The position numbers and the translations under genes are program-made. A stretch of 6,771 nt of DNA, from the NCBI GenBank assembly GCA_030592605.1, contig JAUVIT010000096.1:1-6771 (forward strand). Reading direction: 5' to 3'. Origin of the DNA: Bacteroidota bacterium (GTDB lineage: Bacteria > Bacteroidota > Bacteroidia > Bacteroidales > GCA-2748055). Shown here in pieces: positions 1 through 6,771 of the stretch; positions within the stretch are counted from its first letter, which is position 1, and the number at the start of each line of letters is the position of its first letter. Below the pieces are notes generated by a model, which saw only the letters and a program-made list of their open reading frames with translations, did no database searches and had not been told where the DNA came from.

Positions 1-743
1 ATCCAGCCAATAAACAAGTAGGGCCATGGAGATTTGCCATACTCCTCTCCAAATGGCAAAGGTTTGACAGCAAGCTCTGCCAGGGGATCCAAAAAGAGCA
101 GTCTGGCCCCGCTAAAAATGATGATAGCCGGGTAGACTGCAGAAAGTAGTCCTGAAGCAAAATCTATTTTCCTGTTTCTTACAATCTCTTCTGCCATCAT
201 TAGAAGGCCAAAAAACCATACATATCCCCCAATGGCCAGGTAGATTAGAGGTACAGAAATGGCCAGGAACTTTCTTCTTCTAATTTTTTGCGTGGGAGAA
301 GCCACTACCAATCTCATGGCCAGAATAAAACCCAGAGTATGACTGAGCTGATGTGGATAATAATTATGCATTCCCAGCAATAGCACAGCCGCTAAGATCC
401 CGATGACAAACAGCTCATGTTTACCGGAAATCCGGACTACCATACTCCCTGTTACAAAGTAGGCAGAAGTGATCACCCCCGACAGGACCAGGGCGCCAGC
501 GACACGAAAGCGATAAAACTGGCTCAGAAAGCTTCCTGCATATTCAAGCAGTCCACCCGGACGATCGAGAAATGATCCCAGGTACCCCGGGGTAGTCAGA
601 AAAAGGTTGAGGTCCCGGTTGGCGATCAGGACATATTCGCCTGGGAAAAAGAACCAGAGAAATGAGATGATAAACAGAAGGATGCCGAGTAATGTTTTAA
701 TAGCAATCGGATTATATGTATGGGACCAATCCTTCAAAATCAT
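1..743 (-). CDS. DUF6057-like multi-spanning membrane protein, N-terminal part (gene runs off left edge)
   Basis: The minus strand is open from an ATG at 743 to the window edge, giving 247 codons with no stop, so the C-terminus is missing. The product is strongly hydrophobic. Likely membrane segments lie near residues 15-40, 80-100, 109-126, 133-149, 158-184 and 197-217. Basic stretches separate some of them (KIRRRK at 153-158, RNRK at 189-192). The sequences PGGLLEYAGSFLSQFY (62-77) and YYPHQLSHTLGFILA (128-142) resemble what I remember of DUF6057, a Bacteroidota integral membrane family of unknown function; this is recall, not a search. A TTG at 758, five codons upstream in frame, is an alternative start: it is preceded by AAAAAGGG at a plausible ribosome-binding distance and would add LRISR. 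The frame has a stop (TAA) at 771-773. The gene follows the GH2 gene by 145 bases on the same strand, but a terminator lies between them, so it is probably expressed separately. No function can be assigned. Confidence 0.85.
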   Translation of the reverse strand, partial: MILKDWSHTYNPIAIKTLLGILLFIISFLWFFFPGEYVLIANRDLNLFLTTPGYLGSFLDRPGGLLEYAGSFLSQFYRFRVAGALVLSGVITSAYFVTGSMVVRISGKHELFVIGILAAVLLLGMHNYYPHQLSHTLGFILAMRLVVASPTQKIRRRKFLAISVPLIYLAIGGYVWFFGLLMMAEEIVRNRKIDFASGLLSAVYPAIIIFSGARLLFLDPLAELAVKPLPFGEEYGKSPWPYLFIGW

Positions 744-780
744 GCGGCTTATTCTCAAATGTAGCCCTTTTTAAATGAAT

Positions 781-790
781 GGGCATGCCC
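781..790. repeat. 10-base perfect palindrome in the gap before the membrane-protein gene
   Basis: The sequence GGGCATGCCC equals its own reverse complement. It lies 37 bases upstream of the ATG at 743 and just downstream of the operon terminator. The position would suit an operator or other protein-binding site for the membrane-protein gene, but a 10-base palindrome can occur by chance and there is no second copy in the gap. Its existence is certain; a function is speculation. Confidence 0.35.
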
Positions 791-805
791 GGAACATACC
801 ATTTT

Positions 806-852
806 AAAAAGAGTGAAGACAACGGTCCGGACTTTCCGAACCACTGCCTTCA
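806..852 (-). terminator. Intrinsic terminator closing the susC-susD-GH2 operon
   Basis: Read as minus-strand RNA, bases 852-835 pair with 831-814 without interruption: 18 pairs around an AAG triloop (834-832). The loop-proximal half is GC-rich (GGTTCGGA against TCCGGACC). The stem is followed by CUCUUUUU (813-806). Four of the pairs are G-U (839/827, 843/823, 844/822, 847/819). On the opposite strand these become A-C mismatches, so the fold suits only the minus-strand transcript. It begins 37 bases after the stop codon of the GH2 gene, the expected place for an operon end. The stem was derived by hand pairing, not by an energy calculation. Confidence 0.85.
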
Positions 853-888
853 ACTCCCCCTTAAACTAATCAACAACGCGAAATCCAA

Positions 889-3249
889 CTAGTGGACATC
901 CTTCATCTCAACTTGTATGCTTTCATGGGATAGTTCCCCTGAAGAGGCATTAATCTTTAATAAACCAGGCATCGTACCTGCCTTCAGTAAAATGGTGGCA
1001 ATTCCTGCCTCTGTGGTTGCAGGATTCGGACCTATTAATCGGGCATCCCCTTCCAGGACAAATGTGATTTTCCGATCCGAATCCGGCACAACGGTACCCG
1101 CATTATCCAGCACCGCTGCATAGATAAAAATCAGATCGTTGGAGCCTGCCTGCAGATCTCTTCCACTCAGGTCGGCCGAAAGTGTGATCTTTCCAGCTTC
1201 CCCCGGGGTATACCGGACTTGCTCTGAGGCCAGTTCACCATTCAGGTAAGCCCGAGCTTTGAGTTCACCTGAATCAAATGAGGCAGCAGAGAAGGTGAAA
1301 GGCGGATGCGCCAGCTTGTCGGAGAACTGATCCTGATCGGGCGACTGCCTTCCGGCACTGACGCCATTCAATAATAATTCGACTTCGTCACAATTACTAA
1401 AAACCCGGATCTCACCATTACTATCAGGAAGGGTATTGGCCAAATGGACCATTGGTTTCCCCTTTGGATCCGAAGCATCACGCTGACTCTGGAAAAAATA
1501 GAAAGAAGGCTTCGGGATCCTGAAGATATCCATAAGGCCGGAGGCCTCCAGGTCGTCGGCGTAGCCACGGTTATAATCGAACATGACCCAGTAGCCATCG
1601 GCGAAGGCAGGTGTAGATAAATTATCATTGTGCGCTTCCTGAATGTTTCTTGCCTGTTGCAGCAGGCGCAAAGGTCCATTCCCACGTAGTTGACGGCTCG
1701 ACCGCTCTTCCTGGATAAGATCGCCCCAGGAATCCTGATTTAAGCCTGCATTCATGGCATAGTATTCCCAGTCTCCATATTCCGAAACCACATAGGGCTT
1801 GCGGACAGGATGATGCTGTCGGCCCACACGGTGTTGACGTGCCTGCAGGTAAATATCATAGCCGTACTCCTGCCATCCGGCCGTGAAACACTGTTCACCC
1901 GGGTATTCTCTGTGGGCAATCTGGTGCAAAGAGTCAATAAAAAACTCAGGCATCCACGATTCGTTCAAGGATACCTCCCAGACCAGCACAGAAGCATGGT
2001 TCCGATCGCGTCGGATCATATTTCGGACGGTGGAGAACACATGTGCATGGAACTCAGAGCTGTCGCTGTAATACTGCCATCCCAGGATGGCATCAACGGT
2101 CAGAAGGCCTAATTCATCGCAGGCATCCATAAAGGCATCTGAGTGGGGATAATGTGACAAGCGAACATAATCAAATCCGGCATCTTTGATCTTTTTTGCA
2201 TCACGATACTGGGCATTGTCAGAAAGAGCATAGCCTACAAAGGGATATTCCTGGTGCCGGTTCACCCCCCGAAGAAATAGCTGCTCCCCATTCAGAAAGA
2301 AAGCCTGATCCCTGAATGCCATGGATTTAATGCCAATCCGGTTTGTTTCCTGATCAACGATCTTATCTCCCTGCATCACTGCAGTTTCAAGGAAATACAA
2401 ATTAGGATGCTGTGGCGACCATAGATCTGGCCCTTCCACCTCCAGTTCATTCAGATAGCTTGCATCCTCTCCGGGGGAGAGAAGTACCTGTTCTCCCATA
2501 AACTTTTGAATCAGCTTCTCTTCCCTGTAGAGGCTGTGTGTAATTTGGAAGGCTTCACTCCTGCTGTCCTCATTGACTACATGGGTCTTCACTGCTACTG
2601 TGGCACTGGTTTTCGAAACTGTCGGGAAGCTAACAAATACCCCCCCGCTTGCTTCTCTGGCAGCAAAAACCGGATCCGTTATGTGCAATGGAGCTTTAGA
2701 AAACATCCAGACATTCCGATAGATCCCACCATAGGTAGAAAAATCAAGGATTTCCAGAGGCTTGGGGCCTGTTACAGGATTATCCGTATTATCTAACCTG
2801 ACCACCAGCTGATTGATCCCCTGCCAGTCGGCCTCATCCGAAAATTCAATTACAAAAGGCAGGTATCCTCCCAGATGCTTTATTTTATGGATATCATTGA
2901 TCCAGACATCCGCCACATTCATGGCCCCTTCAAAACTGATATAAAGCTTTCTTTGCTTCAGCTCAGCAGGAAGCTTGAATTTCTTTCGGTACCAGCAGGT
3001 CCCCTGCCACTGATCATTAACAAGCAGAGGTTCAAGCCTGGGTGTATGTGGAATCCTTACTGGTTCCCACCCGGAATCGTCGAAATCCGGATGAAGAAAC
3101 TGTTCGTCAGAAGCTTCGTCTTCAACCCGAAAGTACAACCAATCATTGTTGAATTTCTGCTTCTCAAAAAGATCGGGTACATTTTCCCGGCAGCCCACCA
3201 ACGTAAAGCAGATTACGAGCAAACTTACCGTGAGAATTTTCTTATCCAT
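889..3249 (-). CDS. Glycoside hydrolase family 2 lipoprotein (beta-galactosidase-like), with DUF4982-like and Ig-like C-terminal domains
   Basis: This is a 786-residue retaining exo-glycosidase of family GH2, probably releasing a terminal beta-linked sugar such as galactose or glucuronic acid. Residues 1-20 form a lipoprotein signal with lipobox LVGC (Cys20). Domains in order: jelly-roll sugar-binding domain (about 30-190, ending in GGIYRNVWMF); Ig-like domain (about 190-305); TIM barrel (about 306-590), with RGVNRHQEYP at 327-336 and YVRLSHYPHS at 361-370; DUF4982-like beta domain (about 600-683); a final Ig-like domain (about 685-780). By family motifs, the acid/base is Glu430 in WEVSLNES and the nucleophile is Glu490 in VVSEYGDWEYY. 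Both are present, so the enzyme should be active. Few acidic residues follow Cys20 (RENVPD), so surface export is uncertain and a periplasmic anchor is possible. The ATG at 3249 is chosen because it begins the signal peptide directly. No clear Shine-Dalgarno precedes it; a stem-loop ends 12 bases upstream. The gene lies 75 bases after susD and is probably co-transcribed. Exact substrate is not predictable. Confidence 0.95.
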   Translation of the reverse strand: MDKKILTVSLLVICFTLVGCRENVPDLFEKQKFNNDWLYFRVEDEASDEQFLHPDFDDSGWEPVRIPHTPRLEPLLVNDQWQGTCWYRKKFKLPAELKQRKLYISFEGAMNVADVWINDIHKIKHLGGYLPFVIEFSDEADWQGINQLVVRLDNTDNPVTGPKPLEILDFSTYGGIYRNVWMFSKAPLHITDPVFAAREASGGVFVSFPTVSKTSATVAVKTHVVNEDSRSEAFQITHSLYREEKLIQKFMGEQVLLSPGEDASYLNELEVEGPDLWSPQHPNLYFLETAVMQGDKIVDQETNRIGIKSMAFRDQAFFLNGEQLFLRGVNRHQEYPFVGYALSDNAQYRDAKKIKDAGFDYVRLSHYPHSDAFMDACDELGLLTVDAILGWQYYSDSSEFHAHVFSTVRNMIRRDRNHASVLVWEVSLNESWMPEFFIDSLHQIAHREYPGEQCFTAGWQEYGYDIYLQARQHRVGRQHHPVRKPYVVSEYGDWEYYAMNAGLNQDSWGDLIQEERSSRQLRGNGPLRLLQQARNIQEAHNDNLSTPAFADGYWVMFDYNRGYADDLEASGLMDIFRIPKPSFYFFQSQRDASDPKGKPMVHLANTLPDSNGEIRVFSNCDEVELLLNGVSAGRQSPDQDQFSDKLAHPPFTFSAASFDSGELKARAYLNGELASEQVRYTPGEAGKITLSADLSGRDLQAGSNDLIFIYAAVLDNAGTVVPDSDRKITFVLEGDARLIGPNPATTEAGIATILLKAGTMPGLLKINASSGELSHESIQVEMKDVH

Positions 3250-3261
3250 TTATGGAGAATA

Positions 3262-3303
3262 AAGGCCATCCTTCCAGTGTCTGCACACTGATTGGATGGC
3301 CTT
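3262..3303 (-). promoter_or_regulatory. Two-part stem-loop between the susD-like and GH2 genes (attenuator, terminator or mRNA-processing element)
   Basis: In the minus-strand RNA, AAGGCCATCC (3303-3294) pairs perfectly with GGATGGCCTT (3271-3262). Inside it, CAGTGT (3290-3285) pairs with ACACTG (3280-3275) around a GCAG loop. A U-G pair (3291/3274) extends the inner helix, leaving only a 2x2 A-A internal loop between the helices. That makes about 17 pairs in 42 bases. The structure starts 21 bases after the susD stop and ends 12 bases before the GH2 start. The bases that follow are UAUUCUCC, only a weak U-tract, so partial termination or a transcript-stability role fits better than a full stop. 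The structure is seen directly; the role is inferred. Confidence 0.75.
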
Positions 3304-3324
3304 ATATCCTTAGCTTTTCAGATT

Positions 3325-5184
3325 TTAATAACCTGGATTCTGAACAAGCATAGTGTTTTTATTCATTTCATCCCTCATGATGGGAAAGAAATAAGCCTTA
3401 TCCAACCAGGCCCGTGCATCACCGCCCAGCTCAGCTTCTGAAAAAATGGGATCACCCCAGGTGGATCCATCTGGCTGACGATAGTTGGTTGCGGCCTGAT
3501 CTGTTTCATACCTTACATCAACCCGGTGGGTTTGATGGTAGGCATCAGGGCCGATTATCCATCGCCTTACATCCCAGAACCGCTGATCCTCGTAAGCCAT
3601 TTCGACCCGGCGTTCATGACGATAGGCCTGGCGCAAAGCATCTCCGGTGGCTACAATATCAGGTTGTCCGGCACGTCTTCGAATCAGATTGATGGCATTA
3701 AGTGCTTCAGCATCCTGTCCCCCCAGCTCTATGCAAGCTTCTGCATAATTCAAAAGTACTTCTGCATAGCGAAAATGGCGGAATGGTACATCCTGTTTTA
3801 CATACTGTGGATCAATCGAAGGATCCACAAACTTTTTCACATAGTAACCGGATTTTCCTCCGTTCCAGTCCTCGATGGGACCACTGCGGGTATCCACTCC
3901 TGGTACGATAAGCTCACCGGCCATATCGTAAACATGACCAACCTGAATCTTGTTCCAGGGATCAATACCCTGAACATCCGAAGGACGGTCCCTCCAGCTG
4001 GCTCCTTCATAAAGAATTGTGGCATAGAACCTTGCCTCACGATCTGTATATGGAGAGGCCTTATGTACAGGATTGTCCCAGTCAAAACTGGAACCGTCTG
4101 TCATCTCGTACTCATCCACCAGTTCGCCAAGGGGAACGTTATTACCCCAGTTGTGGTAGCCGTTTGGTCCGCAGTAGAGTGCCGGGTTATAACCGTCCCA
4201 ATTTTCATTGGTTTTGGGAGTATAATACTGCAAAAGGATATCCTCACTTTCATACCCATAAGATATAAAGTAGTCGATAAAATTCTGGGCAATGTCATCA
4301 GTCGGAGCAGGATCGGGATTGACCAATGAATAGCCTAGAGTCATGACATCTTCGGCAGCATCCCTGGCAGCCTGCCATCTTGCAGCCTGGCCGCCTCCGG
4401 TGTAGCCAAGCAGCTCGGGATTGCTAAACCCGGGCGCATAGCTCGACTGCATATGATGCAGATCACTGGCTGCATAAAGCAGAGTTCTTGCCTTCATGTG
4501 CAAAGCAGCTCCTTCCGTAGCTCTCCCGGCATTATTACCACTTAATCCTCCAGGATCCAATTCGGCAGCATTATGAAGCATTCCGGCAGCCAAATCAAGA
4601 TCTGCCACAATGAAATTAACCGTCTCCTCGTAGCTGTTCCTGGCTACCTCAAATTCATCACTCAAGCCATAGGGTTCAGTAATAAGTGGAACTCCTCCAT
4701 AGAGTGCTGCAAGGTAATGATAGGTGTAAGCACGAAGGAAATGCACCTCCCCGACCATTCTGTCGACCTTAACCTGATCTTCCCCGAAATCAACACCCAC
4801 TGTCTTTTCAAAAAAGATATTGCAAGCCCTTACATTGCTGTAAAGCGGAGCCCACCGGAAATGAAGCGTATGGGGCGTTGCCCAGCTTACTTCCCAACCC
4901 ATAAGACCATCAGAGGTCATCAGGCATTTGTTAAAGTTAGTCACATCCCAATCGGGAGTAAAGTGGGACTCATCTGAATAATCAGAAAGTCTCTCAATAG
5001 AGAAGGGAAAGCCAAGTGCGTTCCTGTATATATTATTTACAAAGGTCTCTATCAAGGCAGGGTCATTCCAGACTGCTGCGTCTGAATAATCTGATAATGG
5101 ATCAAGCTCCAGAAATTCTTTTGAGCATGAAGTAGTCAGACTCACTATCAGAAAAACGGTAATTATTTTAAGTATCTGTTTCAT
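3325..5184 (-). CDS. SusD/RagB-family outer-membrane glycan-binding lipoprotein
   Basis: This 619-residue protein is the surface glycan-capture partner of the SusC transporter encoded immediately upstream. The signal peptide ends in a lipobox, LTTSC, with Cys20. It is followed by SKEF, whose early charged/acidic residues are compatible with a Bacteroidota surface-export signal. The N-terminal SusD-like part begins FLELDPLSDYSD. Helical TPR-like segments lie around 110-165 (NVRACNIFFEKT, HFLRAYTYHYLAALYGGVPL), 222-240 and 472-505. The C-terminal RagB/SusD domain has FRHFRYAEVLLNYAEACIEL (468-487), LNAINLIRRRAG (495-506) and ERRVEMAYEDQRFWDVRRW (524-542). It closes with YFFPIMRDEMNKN and VQNPGY, a typical family ending. 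The length is at the long end for the family. The stretch 318-350 is rich in Tyr, Trp and Asn and is a candidate for loops lining the glycan site, though no ligand can be named. The start is 11 bases after the susC stop, indicating translational coupling or at least one transcript. No Shine-Dalgarno is visible, as is common in this phylum. Confidence 0.97.
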   Translation of the reverse strand: MKQILKIITVFLIVSLTTSCSKEFLELDPLSDYSDAAVWNDPALIETFVNNIYRNALGFPFSIERLSDYSDESHFTPDWDVTNFNKCLMTSDGLMGWEVSWATPHTLHFRWAPLYSNVRACNIFFEKTVGVDFGEDQVKVDRMVGEVHFLRAYTYHYLAALYGGVPLITEPYGLSDEFEVARNSYEETVNFIVADLDLAAGMLHNAAELDPGGLSGNNAGRATEGAALHMKARTLLYAASDLHHMQSSYAPGFSNPELLGYTGGGQAARWQAARDAAEDVMTLGYSLVNPDPAPTDDIAQNFIDYFISYGYESEDILLQYYTPKTNENWDGYNPALYCGPNGYHNWGNNVPLGELVDEYEMTDGSSFDWDNPVHKASPYTDREARFYATILYEGASWRDRPSDVQGIDPWNKIQVGHVYDMAGELIVPGVDTRSGPIEDWNGGKSGYYVKKFVDPSIDPQYVKQDVPFRHFRYAEVLLNYAEACIELGGQDAEALNAINLIRRRAGQPDIVATGDALRQAYRHERRVEMAYEDQRFWDVRRWIIGPDAYHQTHRVDVRYETDQAATNYRQPDGSTWGDPIFSEAELGGDARAWLDKAYFFPIMRDEMNKNTMLVQNPGY

Positions 5185-5195
5185 AGTCTGAGTGA

Positions 5196-6771
5196 TTAAA
5201 AGGTTATGGTCAGTCCAAGATTAATAATCCGTTGCAAGGGATAGGCTTGTCCGGAGGTAAGCTCGGGATCGATCAATTTCTCTGGTGAGAGGGTGAACAG
5301 ATTCAATCCGTTGGCATAGATACGGAATGCCTCAATGCCCATGGCATTCACAGCCTTGGTTGGCAGACTGTATCCAATCTCCATGTTCTTCAGTCTGAGA
5401 TAGTTGGTATTGTGGAGCCAGAAGGTGTTACCCTGGCTTCTCCAGTACTCATTGTCCCGGTTCCATGCCCTCGGATACTCGGAGCTTGGATTGGTGGGTG
5501 TCCATCTGTTTACTGCGTAATCATTATAGTAGTTTCCTATCTCTCCGGATTCCGGACTTATATAGGCAACGGCCCCTGTAACTCCCTGGAACAGTATAGA
5601 GAAGTCAAGATTTTTCCAGTAAAGGTTTCCTGACAATCCTCCTGTAAAGAATGGGAGTCCGCTTTTATCCTGCCTCACTCTGTCCAGGCCGTCAATGACC
5701 CCATCCTCATTTACATCTTTAAAAATGACATCGCCCGGTTGGGCTCCTGCCCAATGTGGATAGGCATCCACATCAGCCTGTGTCTCAAATATACCGATAG
5801 ATTCATAATAGAGCGCTGCTCCCATGGGTTGTCCGGTGGATTGCTGGTAATCAGGAATGCCGGGAGTTTCGTCCCAGAACAGAATCTCATTCTGGGCATA
5901 ACTACCATTCACCGAAATACTATATCTCAGACCATCTGATGATCCTCCGCTATATCCAAGAACAAATTCAAATCCCTGGTTAAGTACCTCACCGATATTT
6001 TCAGGAGGTAAGCTCAGGCCAGCACTGGCTGGAACTGATGCATTGCGTCTCCATAGGATATTGGTCCTCAGGTTATGGAAGTAATCTGCCTCCAGAGTCA
6101 TATGGTTATTCAGAAATGCGGTGTTGAAACCAACATTAAACTGGTTGGCCACCTCCCAGGTCACCTCCGGGTTGGGGACCGCCTGTTCATAGAGCAGCTT
6201 GTTATCTATACTCTGTCCGAATACATAAGATCTGTTGTTAACAAATCCATACAGGGTCAGGTATTTGTAATCCTGCAATTGGCCATCGTAAAAAATCCTG
6301 TCGTTTCCGGTCTGTCCCCAGGACGCTCGGATTTTGAAATCGTCGAAGAAAGAGATGTTATCACTCCAGAAACTTTCATCTACAATGCGCCATCCCGCGG
6401 AAATACCGGGGAAGAAACCCCAGGCATCATCAAACATATAAGAGCCGTCGTAACGCAATACAAACTCCGCCAGATATTTCTGATTGTAGTTGTAATTAAG
6501 CCGGCCAAAGTAAGATCGGCGGGCAAACTGTGATGCGGAACCGTCATTGGCCATGTACTGGTCCGTGGCTCCGGCAAACAATTCTTCAATTTCACTGGAT
6601 ACATAATTCTTCCTGAAAGCATACATCCAATTGTTAAGTCCCTTCTGACTTTCGGTACCGGCCATAATTTTCAGACCACTACCACCAAGCTGCTTATCAT
6701 AGGTCACATAGGCGTTATAGGTCATTTTATAATCGTCATTTGCTCTCTGGGTCAATTGAGGCGCATCGAGC
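5196..6771 (-). CDS. SusC/RagA-family TonB-dependent outer-membrane transporter, C-terminal part (gene runs off right edge)
   Basis: The reading frame is open from the right edge to a TAA at 5196-5198, giving about 524 residues. Whole SusC-like proteins are usually about 1000 residues, so roughly the C-terminal half is present: most of the beta-barrel but not the signal, carboxypeptidase-like domain or plug. Family features include RRSYFGRLNYNYNQKYLAEF and RYDGSYMFDDAWGFFPGISA near the upstream end, then FKIRASWGQTGND. A GDVIFKDVNEDGVIDGLDR segment (about 5680-5735) has a DxNxDGxID calcium-loop pattern common in this family. Next come YLRLKNMEIGYSLP and FRIYANGLNLFTLS, and a final strand ending LGLTITF with the C-terminal Phe expected for outer-membrane barrel assembly. 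The protein should import oligosaccharides delivered by its SusD partner, using TonB-ExbBD energy. The true start and any promoter lie outside the window. A TTG at 6755 in this frame is internal and is not the start. Confidence 0.97.
   Translation of the reverse strand, partial: LDAPQLTQRANDDYKMTYNAYVTYDKQLGGSGLKIMAGTESQKGLNNWMYAFRKNYVSSEIEELFAGATDQYMANDGSASQFARRSYFGRLNYNYNQKYLAEFVLRYDGSYMFDDAWGFFPGISAGWRIVDESFWSDNISFFDDFKIRASWGQTGNDRIFYDGQLQDYKYLTLYGFVNNRSYVFGQSIDNKLLYEQAVPNPEVTWEVANQFNVGFNTAFLNNHMTLEADYFHNLRTNILWRRNASVPASAGLSLPPENIGEVLNQGFEFVLGYSGGSSDGLRYSISVNGSYAQNEILFWDETPGIPDYQQSTGQPMGAALYYESIGIFETQADVDAYPHWAGAQPGDVIFKDVNEDGVIDGLDRVRQDKSGLPFFTGGLSGNLYWKNLDFSILFQGVTGAVAYISPESGEIGNYYNDYAVNRWTPTNPSSEYPRAWNRDNEYWRSQGNTFWLHNTNYLRLKNMEIGYSLPTKAVNAMGIEAFRIYANGLNLFTLSPEKLIDPELTSGQAYPLQRIINLGLTITF

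Noticed and set aside
2875..3291. Plus-strand open frame of 138 codons overlapping the GH2 signal region and the intergenic hairpin
   Set aside because: It is antisense to the start of the GH2 gene and has no domain or plausible start signal. Its end in the hairpin gap is coincidental.
3526..4329. Plus-strand open frame of 267 codons opposite the SusD-like gene
   Set aside because: It lies wholly antisense to a convincing SusD reading frame, shows no recognisable domain, and its composition is that of an antisense shadow of a real gene.
5185..5195. Possible regulatory element between the SusC-like and SusD-like genes
   Set aside because: The gap is only 11 bases and holds no Shine-Dalgarno, hairpin or promoter-like motif.
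6075..6533. Plus-strand open frame of 152 codons opposite the SusC-like gene
   Set aside because: It is antisense to conserved barrel motifs of the transporter and has no recognisable protein features.
6753..6755. TTG as the start codon of the SusC-like gene
   Set aside because: The frame continues upstream without a stop to the window edge, and SusC proteins are about twice this length, so the gene is truncated by the window rather than starting here.
1..6771. tRNA or rRNA genes, CRISPR array, insertion sequence, phage or toxin-antitoxin content
   Set aside because: Nearly all of the window is explained by four continuous coding frames. The two gaps hold only the hairpins described, and no spaced direct repeats or terminal inverted repeats were seen.

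Overview
The window looks like part of a Bacteroidota genome (probably Bacteroidales or a close relative). It holds the downstream end of a polysaccharide utilization locus (PUL). The diagnostic feature is a tandem SusC-like/SusD-like pair followed by a lipoprotein glycoside hydrolase. Genus and glycan substrate cannot be read from this sequence.

All four genes are on the minus strand, so transcription runs from high to low coordinates. From right to left they are: (1) the C-terminal half of a SusC-type TonB-dependent outer-membrane transporter, cut by the right edge (5196-6771); (2) a complete SusD-type surface glycan-binding lipoprotein only 11 bases further on (3325-5184); (3) a 75-base gap containing a long two-part stem-loop (3262-3303); (4) a complete GH2-family glycosidase with a lipoprotein signal and two C-terminal accessory domains (889-3249); (5) a 145-base gap with a strong intrinsic terminator (about 806-852) and a small perfect palindrome (781-790); (6) the N-terminal 247 codons of a multi-spanning inner-membrane protein resembling the DUF6057 family, cut by the left edge (1-743).

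The expected working model, from knowledge of Sus-like systems, is as follows. SusD captures an oligosaccharide at the cell surface. SusC imports it, with energy from TonB. The lipid-anchored GH2 exo-glycosidase removes a terminal beta-linked sugar, either at the surface or in the periplasm. The three genes are probably one transcript, with the stem-loop before the GH2 gene as a possible internal attenuator or mRNA-processing/stability element, and the terminator after it closing the unit. The membrane protein lies beyond that terminator, so it is probably a separate transcription unit whose link to the PUL is unproven.

I found no RNA gene, CRISPR array, insertion sequence, attachment site or frameshift. 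The coding content belongs to known families. The least ordinary signals are the two RNA structures in the intergenic gaps. I do not see convincing evidence of an undescribed system here.
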